6,654 bases of DNA. It comes from Oscillospiraceae bacterium (GTDB taxonomy: Bacteria > Bacillota_A > Clostridia > Oscillospirales > WRJC01). The stretch is taken from contig WQXD01000210.1 of assembly GCA_009785015.1 (NCBI GenBank), positions 1-6,654 of the forward strand, given 5' to 3'. Below, one piece after another: positions 1 through 6,270 of this stretch; the first letter of the stretch is position 1, and each line of letters begins with the position of its first letter. Both the position numbers and the translations under genes were made by a program. A model generated the notes under the pieces. It did no database searches. It saw only the letters and a program-made list of their open reading frames with translations, and was not told the DNA's origin.

Positions 1-98
1 GGCTGAGGCCGGGCTTCGGCTTTTGGCCTGGGGGCTCCGCACGCGGGGCAGAATTTTACTTTTTCGGGAAGGGCCGTACCGCAATCTTCACAAAACAC
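1..98 (-). CDS. Zinc-ribbon domain protein, N-terminal part, cut by the window edge
   Basis: The frame reads leftward from a GTG at 98..96 and stays open for 32 codons to the window edge. The start of the product reads MFCEDCGTALPEKVKFCPAC, followed by GAPRPKAEA. Cys3, Cys6, Cys17 and Cys20 form two CxxC knuckles spaced as in the short zinc ribbons found at the N-terminus of many bacterial membrane or regulatory proteins, where they bind one structural zinc. The function depends on the missing remainder. A run of seven G residues followed by TGATC lies just upstream and resembles the extended 16S anti-SD complement, about 5 nt before this GTG. An in-frame GTG at 104..102 overlaps the stop of the preceding gene (GTGA) and would add two residues. 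The gene directly follows the exported-protein gene and is probably cotranscribed. The zinc ribbon is well supported; the exact start is less so. Confidence 0.75.
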   Translation of the reverse strand, partial: MFCEDCGTALPEKVKFCPACGAPRPKAEARPQ

Positions 99-100
99 GA

Positions 101-922
101 TCACCCCCCCTTTCCGGATTTCAACGGGGCGAAAGCAGCCGAAAGCTCATCCCGGAGCGTCGAAATCGGGCCGCTCAGACGCCGTTCGGCCTGTTTTAAC
201 TGAAGCTCGATATCCGCGTTCAAATTGTCGCCGCATTTGGTGAACATCACGTCTATCCGGGCCATGCGGTACACGCACGAATAAATGCGCAGCGGATCCC
301 CCATGGAGGCGGCCCAGTAGAAATCCGCCGCGAATTCCTGAAATTCCGCGACCCGCGCCAGCAGATCCCTGTGGGTGATGGCGATGTATGAGGGCGGCTT
401 TATTTTCTCCAGCATTTCCATCGAGGCCACGGTGTTCGCATAGATTTCGCTGGCGAGATCCTCGTAGTTCTCGTAGCTTTCGCTCTCCTCGACCATGGGC
501 ATTACGGCTTCGACAAATTCGATGCTGTATTTTACCAATTCGTGCATATCACCGGATATGTTTTTGAGCATCGTCAGATAATCCCGGGTGGCTTTTACGG
601 TTTTTCCCTCTCCCGTGTCCATGTCGCCCGGCGGTATCGCCGATGTGAGCGTGTCGAGCTTTTTTGCGAAGTTTTGCAATTGTTTGATCATCGCCTCGGC
701 TTCATCCGCGTTAAATTCCGCGTCATCTTCGTCGGCGGCGGCGATTTCGTCGCGTACAAATTCCAAAAGCTCCGAGAAAATCGGCTCCGCGGCCTCAAAC
801 GCGTCAAAACATTTTCCGATAACCGGATCTTCCGCCGCGGCGGCGGACGAGGCGACGCCGGCAATCAGCGAAAGACACAGCAGGACCGCGGTCAGTTTCG
901 CCGCGATTGCTATTTTTTTCAT
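101..922 (-). CDS. Exported helical protein of unknown function
   Basis: I do not recognise a family for this 273-residue protein. Residues 1-30 are a clear Sec signal peptide: Lys2-Lys3, a hydrophobic core at about 10-24, and an Ala-rich end giving a signal peptidase I site near Ala30/Glu31. Cys16 lacks a proper lipobox context, so a lipoprotein is unlikely. The mature part is acidic and appears almost entirely helical, with amphipathic stretches at about 38-62, 72-92, 112-145, 152-174, 183-207 and 236-262. The IKPP turn at 174-177, followed by THRDLLARVAEF and a long helix, resembles the helix-turn pattern of small extracellular helical-bundle proteins in Bacillota. This is a resemblance, not an assignment. 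I see no transmembrane segment after the signal and no anchor motif, so it is probably secreted. Its ATG overlaps the GH78 stop (ATGA) and has a good GGAGG 7 nt upstream, so translation is probably coupled to GH78. Confidence 0.85.
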   Translation of the reverse strand: MKKIAIAAKLTAVLLCLSLIAGVASSAAAAEDPVIGKCFDAFEAAEPIFSELLEFVRDEIAAADEDDAEFNADEAEAMIKQLQNFAKKLDTLTSAIPPGDMDTGEGKTVKATRDYLTMLKNISGDMHELVKYSIEFVEAVMPMVEESESYENYEDLASEIYANTVASMEMLEKIKPPSYIAITHRDLLARVAEFQEFAADFYWAASMGDPLRIYSCVYRMARIDVMFTKCGDNLNADIELQLKQAERRLSGPISTLRDELSAAFAPLKSGKGG

Positions 923-3483
923 ACATTTTCCTCCTTTTCCTCCTCAATCAGGAACCGGTGCGAGCCGCTCCCGGCTCTTATATATCCCCCGGCGGTCTTT
1001 ATATTCGCCGCACTCCCGAAGGGGACGCTCACATACAGCCAAAGCTCGCCGTACTGCCGGATCCAGCGCACCGATATATCGCCCCTGACCGTGTCCGCGA
1101 CGGCGCTCGCCGACAGCAGTTTTTTGGGATAACACGGCTCTACGGCAAATTCCTCAAAGCCGGGCGACAGGGGCCTGATGCCCGCGATATACGCGTAAAG
1201 CCAGTAATCCACCGCCCCGTACATGGGGTGGTTGTGCGAATTCATGCCCGGGTCGAGTTTCAGCTCGAAGCGTTCCCATATGGTGGTCGCCTCATTTTGG
1301 ATCATGTAGCCGTATGAGGGGTAAGTCTGACGCGTGATGAGTTCCCAGGCCTCGTTTTCGTATCCGTATCTGGCGAGCATGTCGAACAGATAGCGCGTGC
1401 ACAGGTTGCCGGTGGTGAAGCGGTAATCGTTTTGCACGAGGTCCGAAACCATCAATTCGGCGACCCTTTGCTCGTGCTCTTTTGGTATCAGCCCCAGCCA
1501 GAGCGCGAAGGCGTGGCTCGCCTGCGAGCCCGAAGCCACAATGCCGCTCTTCTCGTCGAACCATTTTTCAAGGAAAGCCTCCTTGATTTTTTCGGCGATG
1601 CCGGCGTACTTTTCCGCGTCGGAATCATTATTTAAGAGTTTCGCGAACTTTTCGATCAGGCGGCAGTTGTAATAGGAATATCCGGTCGACATCAAAAGCC
1701 CGGGCGTGACCGCGGACACTGCGCCCTGCGGGCGGTCGCAGGCATAGGCGGGCCCGGCCCAGTCGCCGTAATGCGAGTAGTTTGTTATATACCCTTCGCT
1801 TTTTTCGAGCAGGCAGTTTTCCCACGCCTTAAAATTTTCATATGCCTCGCCTATGAGCCCGGCGTTGCCCGCGTGCAAAAGATCCATGAGCCCCGCCACC
1901 AGAAACGACGAGCACACGGGGTCCGCGGGCCGAGAGCCGAAAACATACGGAGCCGTGCAGGTTATCGCCCCGTCTTCGGACTGCGCCTCCGCGATATCCC
2001 TGACCACTTTGGCGAACATCTGCCCGATATCGAAATTATACGGAGTGGCCTCGAAGCGCACCGTGGCGTCGTTCATCCAGCCCATGCGCTCGTCGCGCTG
2101 CGGGCAGTCGGTCAAAACGCTGTGCATATTCGCGCGCTCCGTCATCACCGCGTTTTTGTGGATTTGATTGACCAGCGGGTCGCCGCACTCGAAAAAGCTG
2201 TCGTTGTCGAGGTCCGTGTAAAGCGATACTGCGGTTATATCCTCACGCCCCACCAAATCCAAGCCCTCGATTTGCGCGTACCTGAATCCGTGGTATGTGA
2301 ACTGCGGCTGCCAGACTTTTTGATCCCGGTCCCCGCCCGCCGCGATGTACACGTCGGCGCATTTGGCCTCGCGCAGCGGTTTTTGGTTGACGGAACCGTC
2401 CGGATTTTTGACTTCCGCGAATTTTATCGTGATTTTTTGCCCCTTTTCGAGATTATCCGGGAGCCTGAGCTCTGCCACTCCGGCTATATTCTGCCCAAAA
2501 TCGGCCACATATACCCCCGCTTCGGGGGAGTACAGCGATTTTGCCCTGTAGTTTTGCATCGGGCGTATGGGAGGCAGCGCCTGGGCGCGCATTTTTTTAC
2601 AGGGGGCGGCCGCCGTTTGGGCGTTTTGGTATACCTCGGCGCCGGATTTGGTCATATCCAGCGTTTCGCCGTCGTATATGTTGCTTTCCAGGCAGGGGTC
2701 GGCGCACACCTGCCAGTCCGGGCCCGTTTTTATATTTTCGGTCCGGCCGTCCTTGTACCTGAGCGATAAAACCGCGCTCAGCAGCTTGATTCCGCCGAAT
2801 CTCACCCCGCGCCCGCCCGTATGCCTGTCCACGAGCCCGCTGTCGATATTGCGCCAGCCGTCGGCCACGCATATTTTTATCTCGTTTTGGCCCCGGTGCA
2901 GCATCTCCGAAATTTCCGGCAGCACCGCGTAGTACGCCGTCTCGCTGTAATCGGAATGGGCGGGGTCGAGTTCGGAGGGATCGGCCAAAATTCCGTTTAT
3001 GCGGACTTTGTGATAGCCGAGCCCGCACACAAACAGGCAGGCCGATTCGAGCCCGTCGGAAATTTCCGCTTCTTTTTTGAAAATCAGCACTTTTCTCGCG
3101 GTTTTGTTTTGGCCGCCTGCGTCCTTTGGGTGCGCTATCCAATCCGCTTCCCAATTCATCGCCCCGCTGTAAAAATAGTCTTTGTACGATTCGCCCGCTT
3201 CGCCGTCATTGTCCCATACGAGCGCGCCGATCTCGAGCTTTTCCCCCGGCGGCAGGGGCAAGCCGGCGTATGCGGCGGACTGTGTTTTGGAATCGACTTT
3301 TCCGCTGTCCCAGAGAAGCCTGTCTTTTGCCTTCACGGTTATCCGGTAAGCGCTCTGGTACGCGCCGTCTTTACCCGATACCGCCGCCCATGAAAATACG
3401 GGATTCCTAATGTCGGATATCCTGTAGCGGAAATCCTTTCTCAACCGGTTGTAATTCTGATAAAACTTGCTTATTTTCAGCAT
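919..3483 (-). CDS. Alpha-L-rhamnosidase, glycoside hydrolase family 78
   Basis: This 854-residue inverting hydrolase releases terminal alpha-L-rhamnose from glycosides or oligosaccharides. It has the full GH78 layout: an Ig-like N-terminal domain at about 20-108 (AYRITV, LLWDSGKV, VWDNDGEAG), a beta-sandwich at about 135-300 with the YDGETLDM motif near 270, a second beta domain at about 315-425 containing DFGQN at 328-332, the (alpha/alpha)6 catalytic barrel at about 430-770, and a C-terminal beta domain to about 847. The signature DCPQRDERMGW at 459-469 carries the predicted general acid Glu465. Asp472 follows in the variant MNDA, where most members have TGDA. EATTIWERF at 731-739 carries the predicted general base Glu737, and MNSHNHPMYG follows. 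There is no signal peptide, so it is probably cytoplasmic. A promoter lies directly upstream. The Shine-Dalgarno is a plain GGGGG 6 nt from the ATG. The stop overlaps the next start by 4 nt. The sugar released is likely rhamnose; the aglycone is unknown. Confidence 0.94.
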   Translation of the reverse strand: MLKISKFYQNYNRLRKDFRYRISDIRNPVFSWAAVSGKDGAYQSAYRITVKAKDRLLWDSGKVDSKTQSAAYAGLPLPPGEKLEIGALVWDNDGEAGESYKDYFYSGAMNWEADWIAHPKDAGGQNKTARKVLIFKKEAEISDGLESACLFVCGLGYHKVRINGILADPSELDPAHSDYSETAYYAVLPEISEMLHRGQNEIKICVADGWRNIDSGLVDRHTGGRGVRFGGIKLLSAVLSLRYKDGRTENIKTGPDWQVCADPCLESNIYDGETLDMTKSGAEVYQNAQTAAAPCKKMRAQALPPIRPMQNYRAKSLYSPEAGVYVADFGQNIAGVAELRLPDNLEKGQKITIKFAEVKNPDGSVNQKPLREAKCADVYIAAGGDRDQKVWQPQFTYHGFRYAQIEGLDLVGREDITAVSLYTDLDNDSFFECGDPLVNQIHKNAVMTERANMHSVLTDCPQRDERMGWMNDATVRFEATPYNFDIGQMFAKVVRDIAEAQSEDGAITCTAPYVFGSRPADPVCSSFLVAGLMDLLHAGNAGLIGEAYENFKAWENCLLEKSEGYITNYSHYGDWAGPAYACDRPQGAVSAVTPGLLMSTGYSYYNCRLIEKFAKLLNNDSDAEKYAGIAEKIKEAFLEKWFDEKSGIVASGSQASHAFALWLGLIPKEHEQRVAELMVSDLVQNDYRFTTGNLCTRYLFDMLARYGYENEAWELITRQTYPSYGYMIQNEATTIWERFELKLDPGMNSHNHPMYGAVDYWLYAYIAGIRPLSPGFEEFAVEPCYPKKLLSASAVADTVRGDISVRWIRQYGELWLYVSVPFGSAANIKTAGGYIRAGSGSHRFLIEEEKEENV
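930..943 (-). promoter_or_regulatory. Tandem Shine-Dalgarno sequences inside the end of the GH78 gene
   Basis: Two GGAGG motifs (934..930 and 943..939 on the minus strand) precede the ATG of the exported-protein gene at 922. The proximal one is 7 nt from the ATG, an ideal distance. The distal one is about 16 nt away and may act as a standby site. Both lie in the codons for the GH78 C-terminal tail (EEEKEENV), so the tail composition may reflect selection on ribosome binding. This supports the ATG at 922 as the real start. Confidence 0.75.
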
Positions 3484-3515
3484 CCCAAGCCCCCATTTCG
3501 TTTGCTTTTTTTTAC

Positions 3516-3544
3516 AGTATAATACACTATTTGCATTTTGTCAA
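3516..3544 (-). promoter_or_regulatory. Sigma-A-type promoter of the GH78 gene
   Basis: Read on the minus strand, a perfect TTGACA at 3544..3539 is followed after exactly 17 nt by TATACT at 3521..3516. Transcription would start near 3509, giving a leader of about 26 nt before the ATG at 3483. The -35 lies only 8 nt past the GH2 stop codon, and I see no terminator hairpin in between. GH78 could therefore be read both from this promoter and by readthrough from GH2. An imperfect palindrome, AGTGTATTATACT, covers the -10 and could be an operator, although AT-rich -10 regions often look symmetrical. Confidence 0.8.
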
Positions 3545-3552
3545 GATTTTTT

Positions 3553-6030
3553 TCACCCGTTTATCGTCCTGATTTCAATCCCTTCCGTTTCGCCGATTTC
3601 AAGCTCCTTTTCGACCCCGGGGAACAAGTCGAAGAAATTGTCCGTGACGCGTTTTCCTTCCAAATCGATGCACACGCCGAGCGCGAAGACTTCGCATTTC
3701 AAATATACTTTGCCGGATTTTTCGTCGAGTCTTTTTGATATACGGGGATTTTTTACGAGTTCCAGCTCGTGATATTTCGTATCGATGAAACGCCTTGACG
3801 AAACCACTTTGCCTTCAACGTACAGTATCGCGTAGGGAAGGCACTTTGTTTTTTTTGTTTTCTGCCACAAATCACAGTCGATATCCGCGGCGACATGCGA
3901 GGAATTTGCCTTTATTGTGATTTCTTTCGACTTCTTTTCCAGATATTCGCCGTCCAAGCTGAAAATGCCGTACTCGACGACTGCCTCTACGTCTTCCGGC
4001 TTATCGGATATCGCGTAAACCGACAGTTTGCCGTTTTCGTGCGCTATATCCGCGGCGAGCTCGGCGAAGGCGCGCTTGACCGGATAAAAAGCGGGGTTCC
4101 TGTTCTTATAGTAATCCACAATCGTCCAGCTCCGAACCGCGGGCCAGCAGTCGTTGTACATCCAGAATATCGCCGACGCGCTGTCGTATTTCCTGCGCCT
4201 GAAATTCAAAATATATTCGCCCAGCCCGTCGCCCTGTATAAATCCCCCCATATACACGTACTGCTCCAAGCCAAGGCTCAGCGGATCGATGTTCAGCCAC
4301 TCCCTGACCATTTTGTCAGCTGACGAATCCCCGAAATCGTCGATCGAGTTTTCGTGGACCTGCCACGAGAACGAATGCATGTATTCTTCCCCCTCATCGA
4401 GGCACGCCCTCACTGCCGGCAGGCTGCCCGGGCCCCGGAGCCCGCCCTCGTTCGGAAAGCGGCATCCGTAAGTCCTGTACTCGAAAAAGTTGAAGTTGCC
4501 AAACCCGATATTCCACGGGTGCTGGTCGCCCGTGTGGTCGGCGTTGGGATATTCCCAGTCGGGCGACCAGGGGCTCGAGGGCTGGTAATACTTATGCGGA
4601 TCTTCTTCTTTCAGCGTTCTGGGCAAAAGCCAGTGATACAGGTTCGCGTCGGGGAACCTGTCGCCGGGCAGGGGTTCCCAGATCTGCCATTCGATTTCGT
4701 TGTTGCCGCTGTATATCACAGCCGAGGCGTAACGCGACAGTCTGCGTATCTGATATCTTATCTCGTTTCTGTAATTGTCGAAAAATTCGCCGTCGTTTGA
4801 CGGATAGGTCGAGCACGCGCCGATAAAGTCCTGCCATACGAGCAGTCCCTTTTCGTCGCACAGATCGTAAAAATCGCCGCTCTCATACATTCCGCCGCCC
4901 CATACCCTCATCATGTTGCAGTTCGCCTCTATCGCCCGGTCGAGCAAAACGGCGTAATCGTCTCTTGTTATCCTCGAATAGACTATGTCGGCGGGCACGA
5001 AATTGCCCCCTTTGGCGAATATTTTGACGCCGTTGACCGTCAGGATATAGTATGTGCCCTTTTGGGGGTGCTTCGACTGGTCTATGACCGCCTTTCTGAT
5101 CCCGTGCTTTATGGTTTCCTCATATACCGGGTCTTCGTTTTCGTCGAGCAGCTCGACTTTTACGGTATATCTGTGCTGGGCGCCGAAGCCCGCTGGATTC
5201 CAGAGCTTCGGGTTTTGTATCGCAACGCCGCATGAAATTTTTGATTTCCCCGGCGGCAGGCAGGCGGTTGTTTTGCAGGTTTGGTTTGTTTCGGCAACCG
5301 TGATCCTGCACGCGCAGTTTTTCGCTTTGCCGCAGAGATTGTCGGCAAATATTCTCACTTCCAAACCGGCAGACAGAAAATCGTCCGAGAGCTCCGACAA
5401 AACCGCGGTCTGGTCGGCGAAAACCTCTCCGAATTCGAGATATACATCCCCGGGTATGCCGACGTTTACAAGCCTTGGCGCCCAGTCCCATTCAAAGGAA
5501 CACTGGGGCTTTCTGAGCCACATCCTTTTGTGCAGTCTGCCGGTGCCGGTGCCCAAAGAGGCGTAATAGGGCAGGGCCGGCTTGTCCGCGGCCCAGATCA
5601 GCCCGCTTTCGACGACGACAAAAATATTGTTCTCGCCGGGCCTGATCAGATTTGTAACGTCGAGTATGCACGGGTAATAATAATTGTTGTGCCTCCCGGC
5701 TGTTTGGCCGTTGATATACACGACCGCAGTCAGGTCGAGGCACTCAAACACAATTCTCGTTTTTTTGTCTTTTATGTCGTTTTCGTCTACTGTAAAAGTG
5801 CGCCGGTACCCCCAGATCCACTCCTCGACCCAGCGGGCTTCCAGCACGTTTTTTTTGAGTGTGGGTTCCCTTATTATTTTCTCTTTTATGAGCGTCCCGT
5901 GGACACAACCGGGGACTTCGGCCTTTATGAAGCGTTCGCTCTGTTCGAAATGGGGAAAACGCCCGGTCCCGCCGCGGTCCCCCGACCCTCCGCGAAGCTC
6001 CCACACGCCGTTTAACGATTGTTTTTTCAT
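3553..6030 (-). CDS. Glycoside hydrolase family 2, beta-mannosidase type
   Basis: This 825-residue retaining glycosidase resembles the beta-mannosidase branch of GH2, which removes terminal beta-linked mannose (or, in related groups, glucosamine). Order: sugar-binding-like N-terminal domain at about 5-195 (LNGVWEL, VPGCVH, WVEEWIWGYRRTF, FECLDLTAVVYING, RPGENN), Ig-like domain at about 200-310, TIM barrel at about 320-650, and C-terminal beta domain to the end. Barrel landmarks are KGGNFVPAD at 340-348, RVWGGGMYE at 375-383 and WQDFIGAC at 399-406. The predicted acid/base is Glu445 in SGNNEIEW, and the predicted nucleophile is Glu528 in RFPNEGG. Classical beta-mannosidases usually have SEFG at the nucleophile, so this is a divergent subgroup and the substrate is uncertain. 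There is no signal peptide, so it is probably cytoplasmic. The ATG follows a GGAGGG only 3 nt away. It is the first gene of the leftward block, and 69 bp separate it from GH78. Confidence 0.9.
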   Translation of the reverse strand: MKKQSLNGVWELRGGSGDRGGTGRFPHFEQSERFIKAEVPGCVHGTLIKEKIIREPTLKKNVLEARWVEEWIWGYRRTFTVDENDIKDKKTRIVFECLDLTAVVYINGQTAGRHNNYYYPCILDVTNLIRPGENNIFVVVESGLIWAADKPALPYYASLGTGTGRLHKRMWLRKPQCSFEWDWAPRLVNVGIPGDVYLEFGEVFADQTAVLSELSDDFLSAGLEVRIFADNLCGKAKNCACRITVAETNQTCKTTACLPPGKSKISCGVAIQNPKLWNPAGFGAQHRYTVKVELLDENEDPVYEETIKHGIRKAVIDQSKHPQKGTYYILTVNGVKIFAKGGNFVPADIVYSRITRDDYAVLLDRAIEANCNMMRVWGGGMYESGDFYDLCDEKGLLVWQDFIGACSTYPSNDGEFFDNYRNEIRYQIRRLSRYASAVIYSGNNEIEWQIWEPLPGDRFPDANLYHWLLPRTLKEEDPHKYYQPSSPWSPDWEYPNADHTGDQHPWNIGFGNFNFFEYRTYGCRFPNEGGLRGPGSLPAVRACLDEGEEYMHSFSWQVHENSIDDFGDSSADKMVREWLNIDPLSLGLEQYVYMGGFIQGDGLGEYILNFRRRKYDSASAIFWMYNDCWPAVRSWTIVDYYKNRNPAFYPVKRAFAELAADIAHENGKLSVYAISDKPEDVEAVVEYGIFSLDGEYLEKKSKEITIKANSSHVAADIDCDLWQKTKKTKCLPYAILYVEGKVVSSRRFIDTKYHELELVKNPRISKRLDEKSGKVYLKCEVFALGVCIDLEGKRVTDNFFDLFPGVEKELEIGETEGIEIRTING

Positions 6031-6061
6031 GTACCCTCCGCAAAAATTTGATATTTGCTAT

Positions 6062-6090
6062 ATTATATCATTATATACAAGCAAAGTCTA
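6062..6090 (-). promoter_or_regulatory. Probable promoter of the GH2 gene
   Basis: On the minus strand TAGACT at 6090..6085, matching TTGACA at four of six positions, is followed after 17 nt by a perfect TATAAT at 6067..6062. Transcription would start near 6055, giving a leader of about 25 nt, close to that of the GH78 promoter. A second TATAAT lies 8 nt further upstream (6075..6070), forming the direct repeat ATATAAT-G-ATATAAT, but it lacks a good -35. The weak -35 would fit a promoter helped by an activator, which is inference. Confidence 0.65.
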
Positions 6091-6121
6091 TAGATTATTT
6101 TAAATTATTTTGAAAAAGATT

Positions 6122-6132
6122 AGCGCCGCGCT
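6122..6132. other. GC-rich 11-bp palindrome in the divergent intergenic region
   Basis: AGCGC-C-GCGCT is perfectly symmetrical, with 5-bp arms around one base, and stands out in otherwise AT-rich DNA. It lies about 32 bp upstream of the GH2 -35 and about 80 bp upstream of the antitoxin -35, so a regulator binding here could act on either side. As a hairpin it is poor, because a real loop leaves only four pairs. On the minus strand a T-rich tract follows, so a weak terminator cannot be excluded. The role is unproven. Confidence 0.3.
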
Positions 6133-6211
6133 CCTGAAACGAAATGTCAAGGACTTTTTAATCAAGTTCACAGAAAAGTAACAATAATTTTTTGGAAATC
6201 CTTAAAAACGC

Positions 6212-6241
6212 TTGACATTGTGCGCCCATTGGGTGTATAAT
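6212..6241 (+). promoter_or_regulatory. Consensus promoter of the toxin-antitoxin-like operon
   Basis: TTGACA at 6212-6217 and TATAAT at 6236-6241 are both perfect consensus hexamers, separated by 18 nt. The antitoxin ATG is at 6271, giving a leader of about 23 nt that includes a strong GGAGGTG at 6257-6263, 7 nt before the ATG. Such a strong promoter with operator symmetry over the -10 is typical of toxin-antitoxin operons, which are kept low by autorepression. Confidence 0.85.
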
Positions 6242-6244
6242 GGG
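6225..6244 (+). promoter_or_regulatory. Candidate autoregulatory operator over the -10
   Basis: CCCATT at 6225-6230 and AATGGG at 6239-6244 are exact inverted copies separated by 8 nt, and they bracket the TATAAT. A nested palindrome, CCCA-T-TGGG, occupies 6225-6233, so the CCCAT-type half-site occurs three times here. Ribbon-helix-helix antitoxins bind short repeated half-sites in their own promoters, so binding by the product of the next gene is a reasonable inference. Confidence 0.5.
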
Positions 6245-6270
6245 ATAAAAAGATATGGAGGTGTTTTGTT

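Noticed and set aside
1..28. GC-rich inverted repeat resembling a terminator hairpin (GCCGGGC/GCCGAAGCC)
   Set aside because: It falls inside the open zinc-ribbon frame, and the repeat is explained by Ala/Glu/Arg/Pro codons. No T-tract follows in the direction of transcription.
102..104. GTG at 104..102 overlapping the exported-protein stop (GTGA), as the zinc-ribbon start
   Set aside because: It is in frame and possible, but the G-run would abut it with no spacing, whereas the GTG at 98 has a 5-nt gap and gives the more usual MFCEDCG-type N-terminus.
1771..2769. 332-codon rightward open frame opposite the GH78 gene
   Set aside because: It lies wholly antisense to a well-supported GH78 catalytic region, has no recognisable domain and is a by-product of the G+C-rich third positions. 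Shorter rightward frames at 542-1132, 588-1088, 907-1317 and 2821-3393 are rejected for the same reason.
3506..3513. Run of eight T residues on the plus strand, possible terminator tail
   Set aside because: There is no stable hairpin before it on the plus strand. On the minus strand it is an A-run in the short GH78 leader, downstream of the promoter.
5281..6015. 244-codon rightward open frame opposite the GH2 gene
   Set aside because: Antisense to the conserved N-terminal domains of GH2, with no domain signal and no ribosome binding site that stands out. The frames at 3895-4323, 4354-4800 and 5054-5566 are similar shadows.
6054..6085. TTTGCT and AGCAAA inverted hexamers flanking the GH2 -10, with AGCAAA also in the GH78 leader, as a shared operator
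   Set aside because: Only six bases match, placement relative to the two -10 elements differs, and such hexamers are expected by chance in AT-rich DNA.
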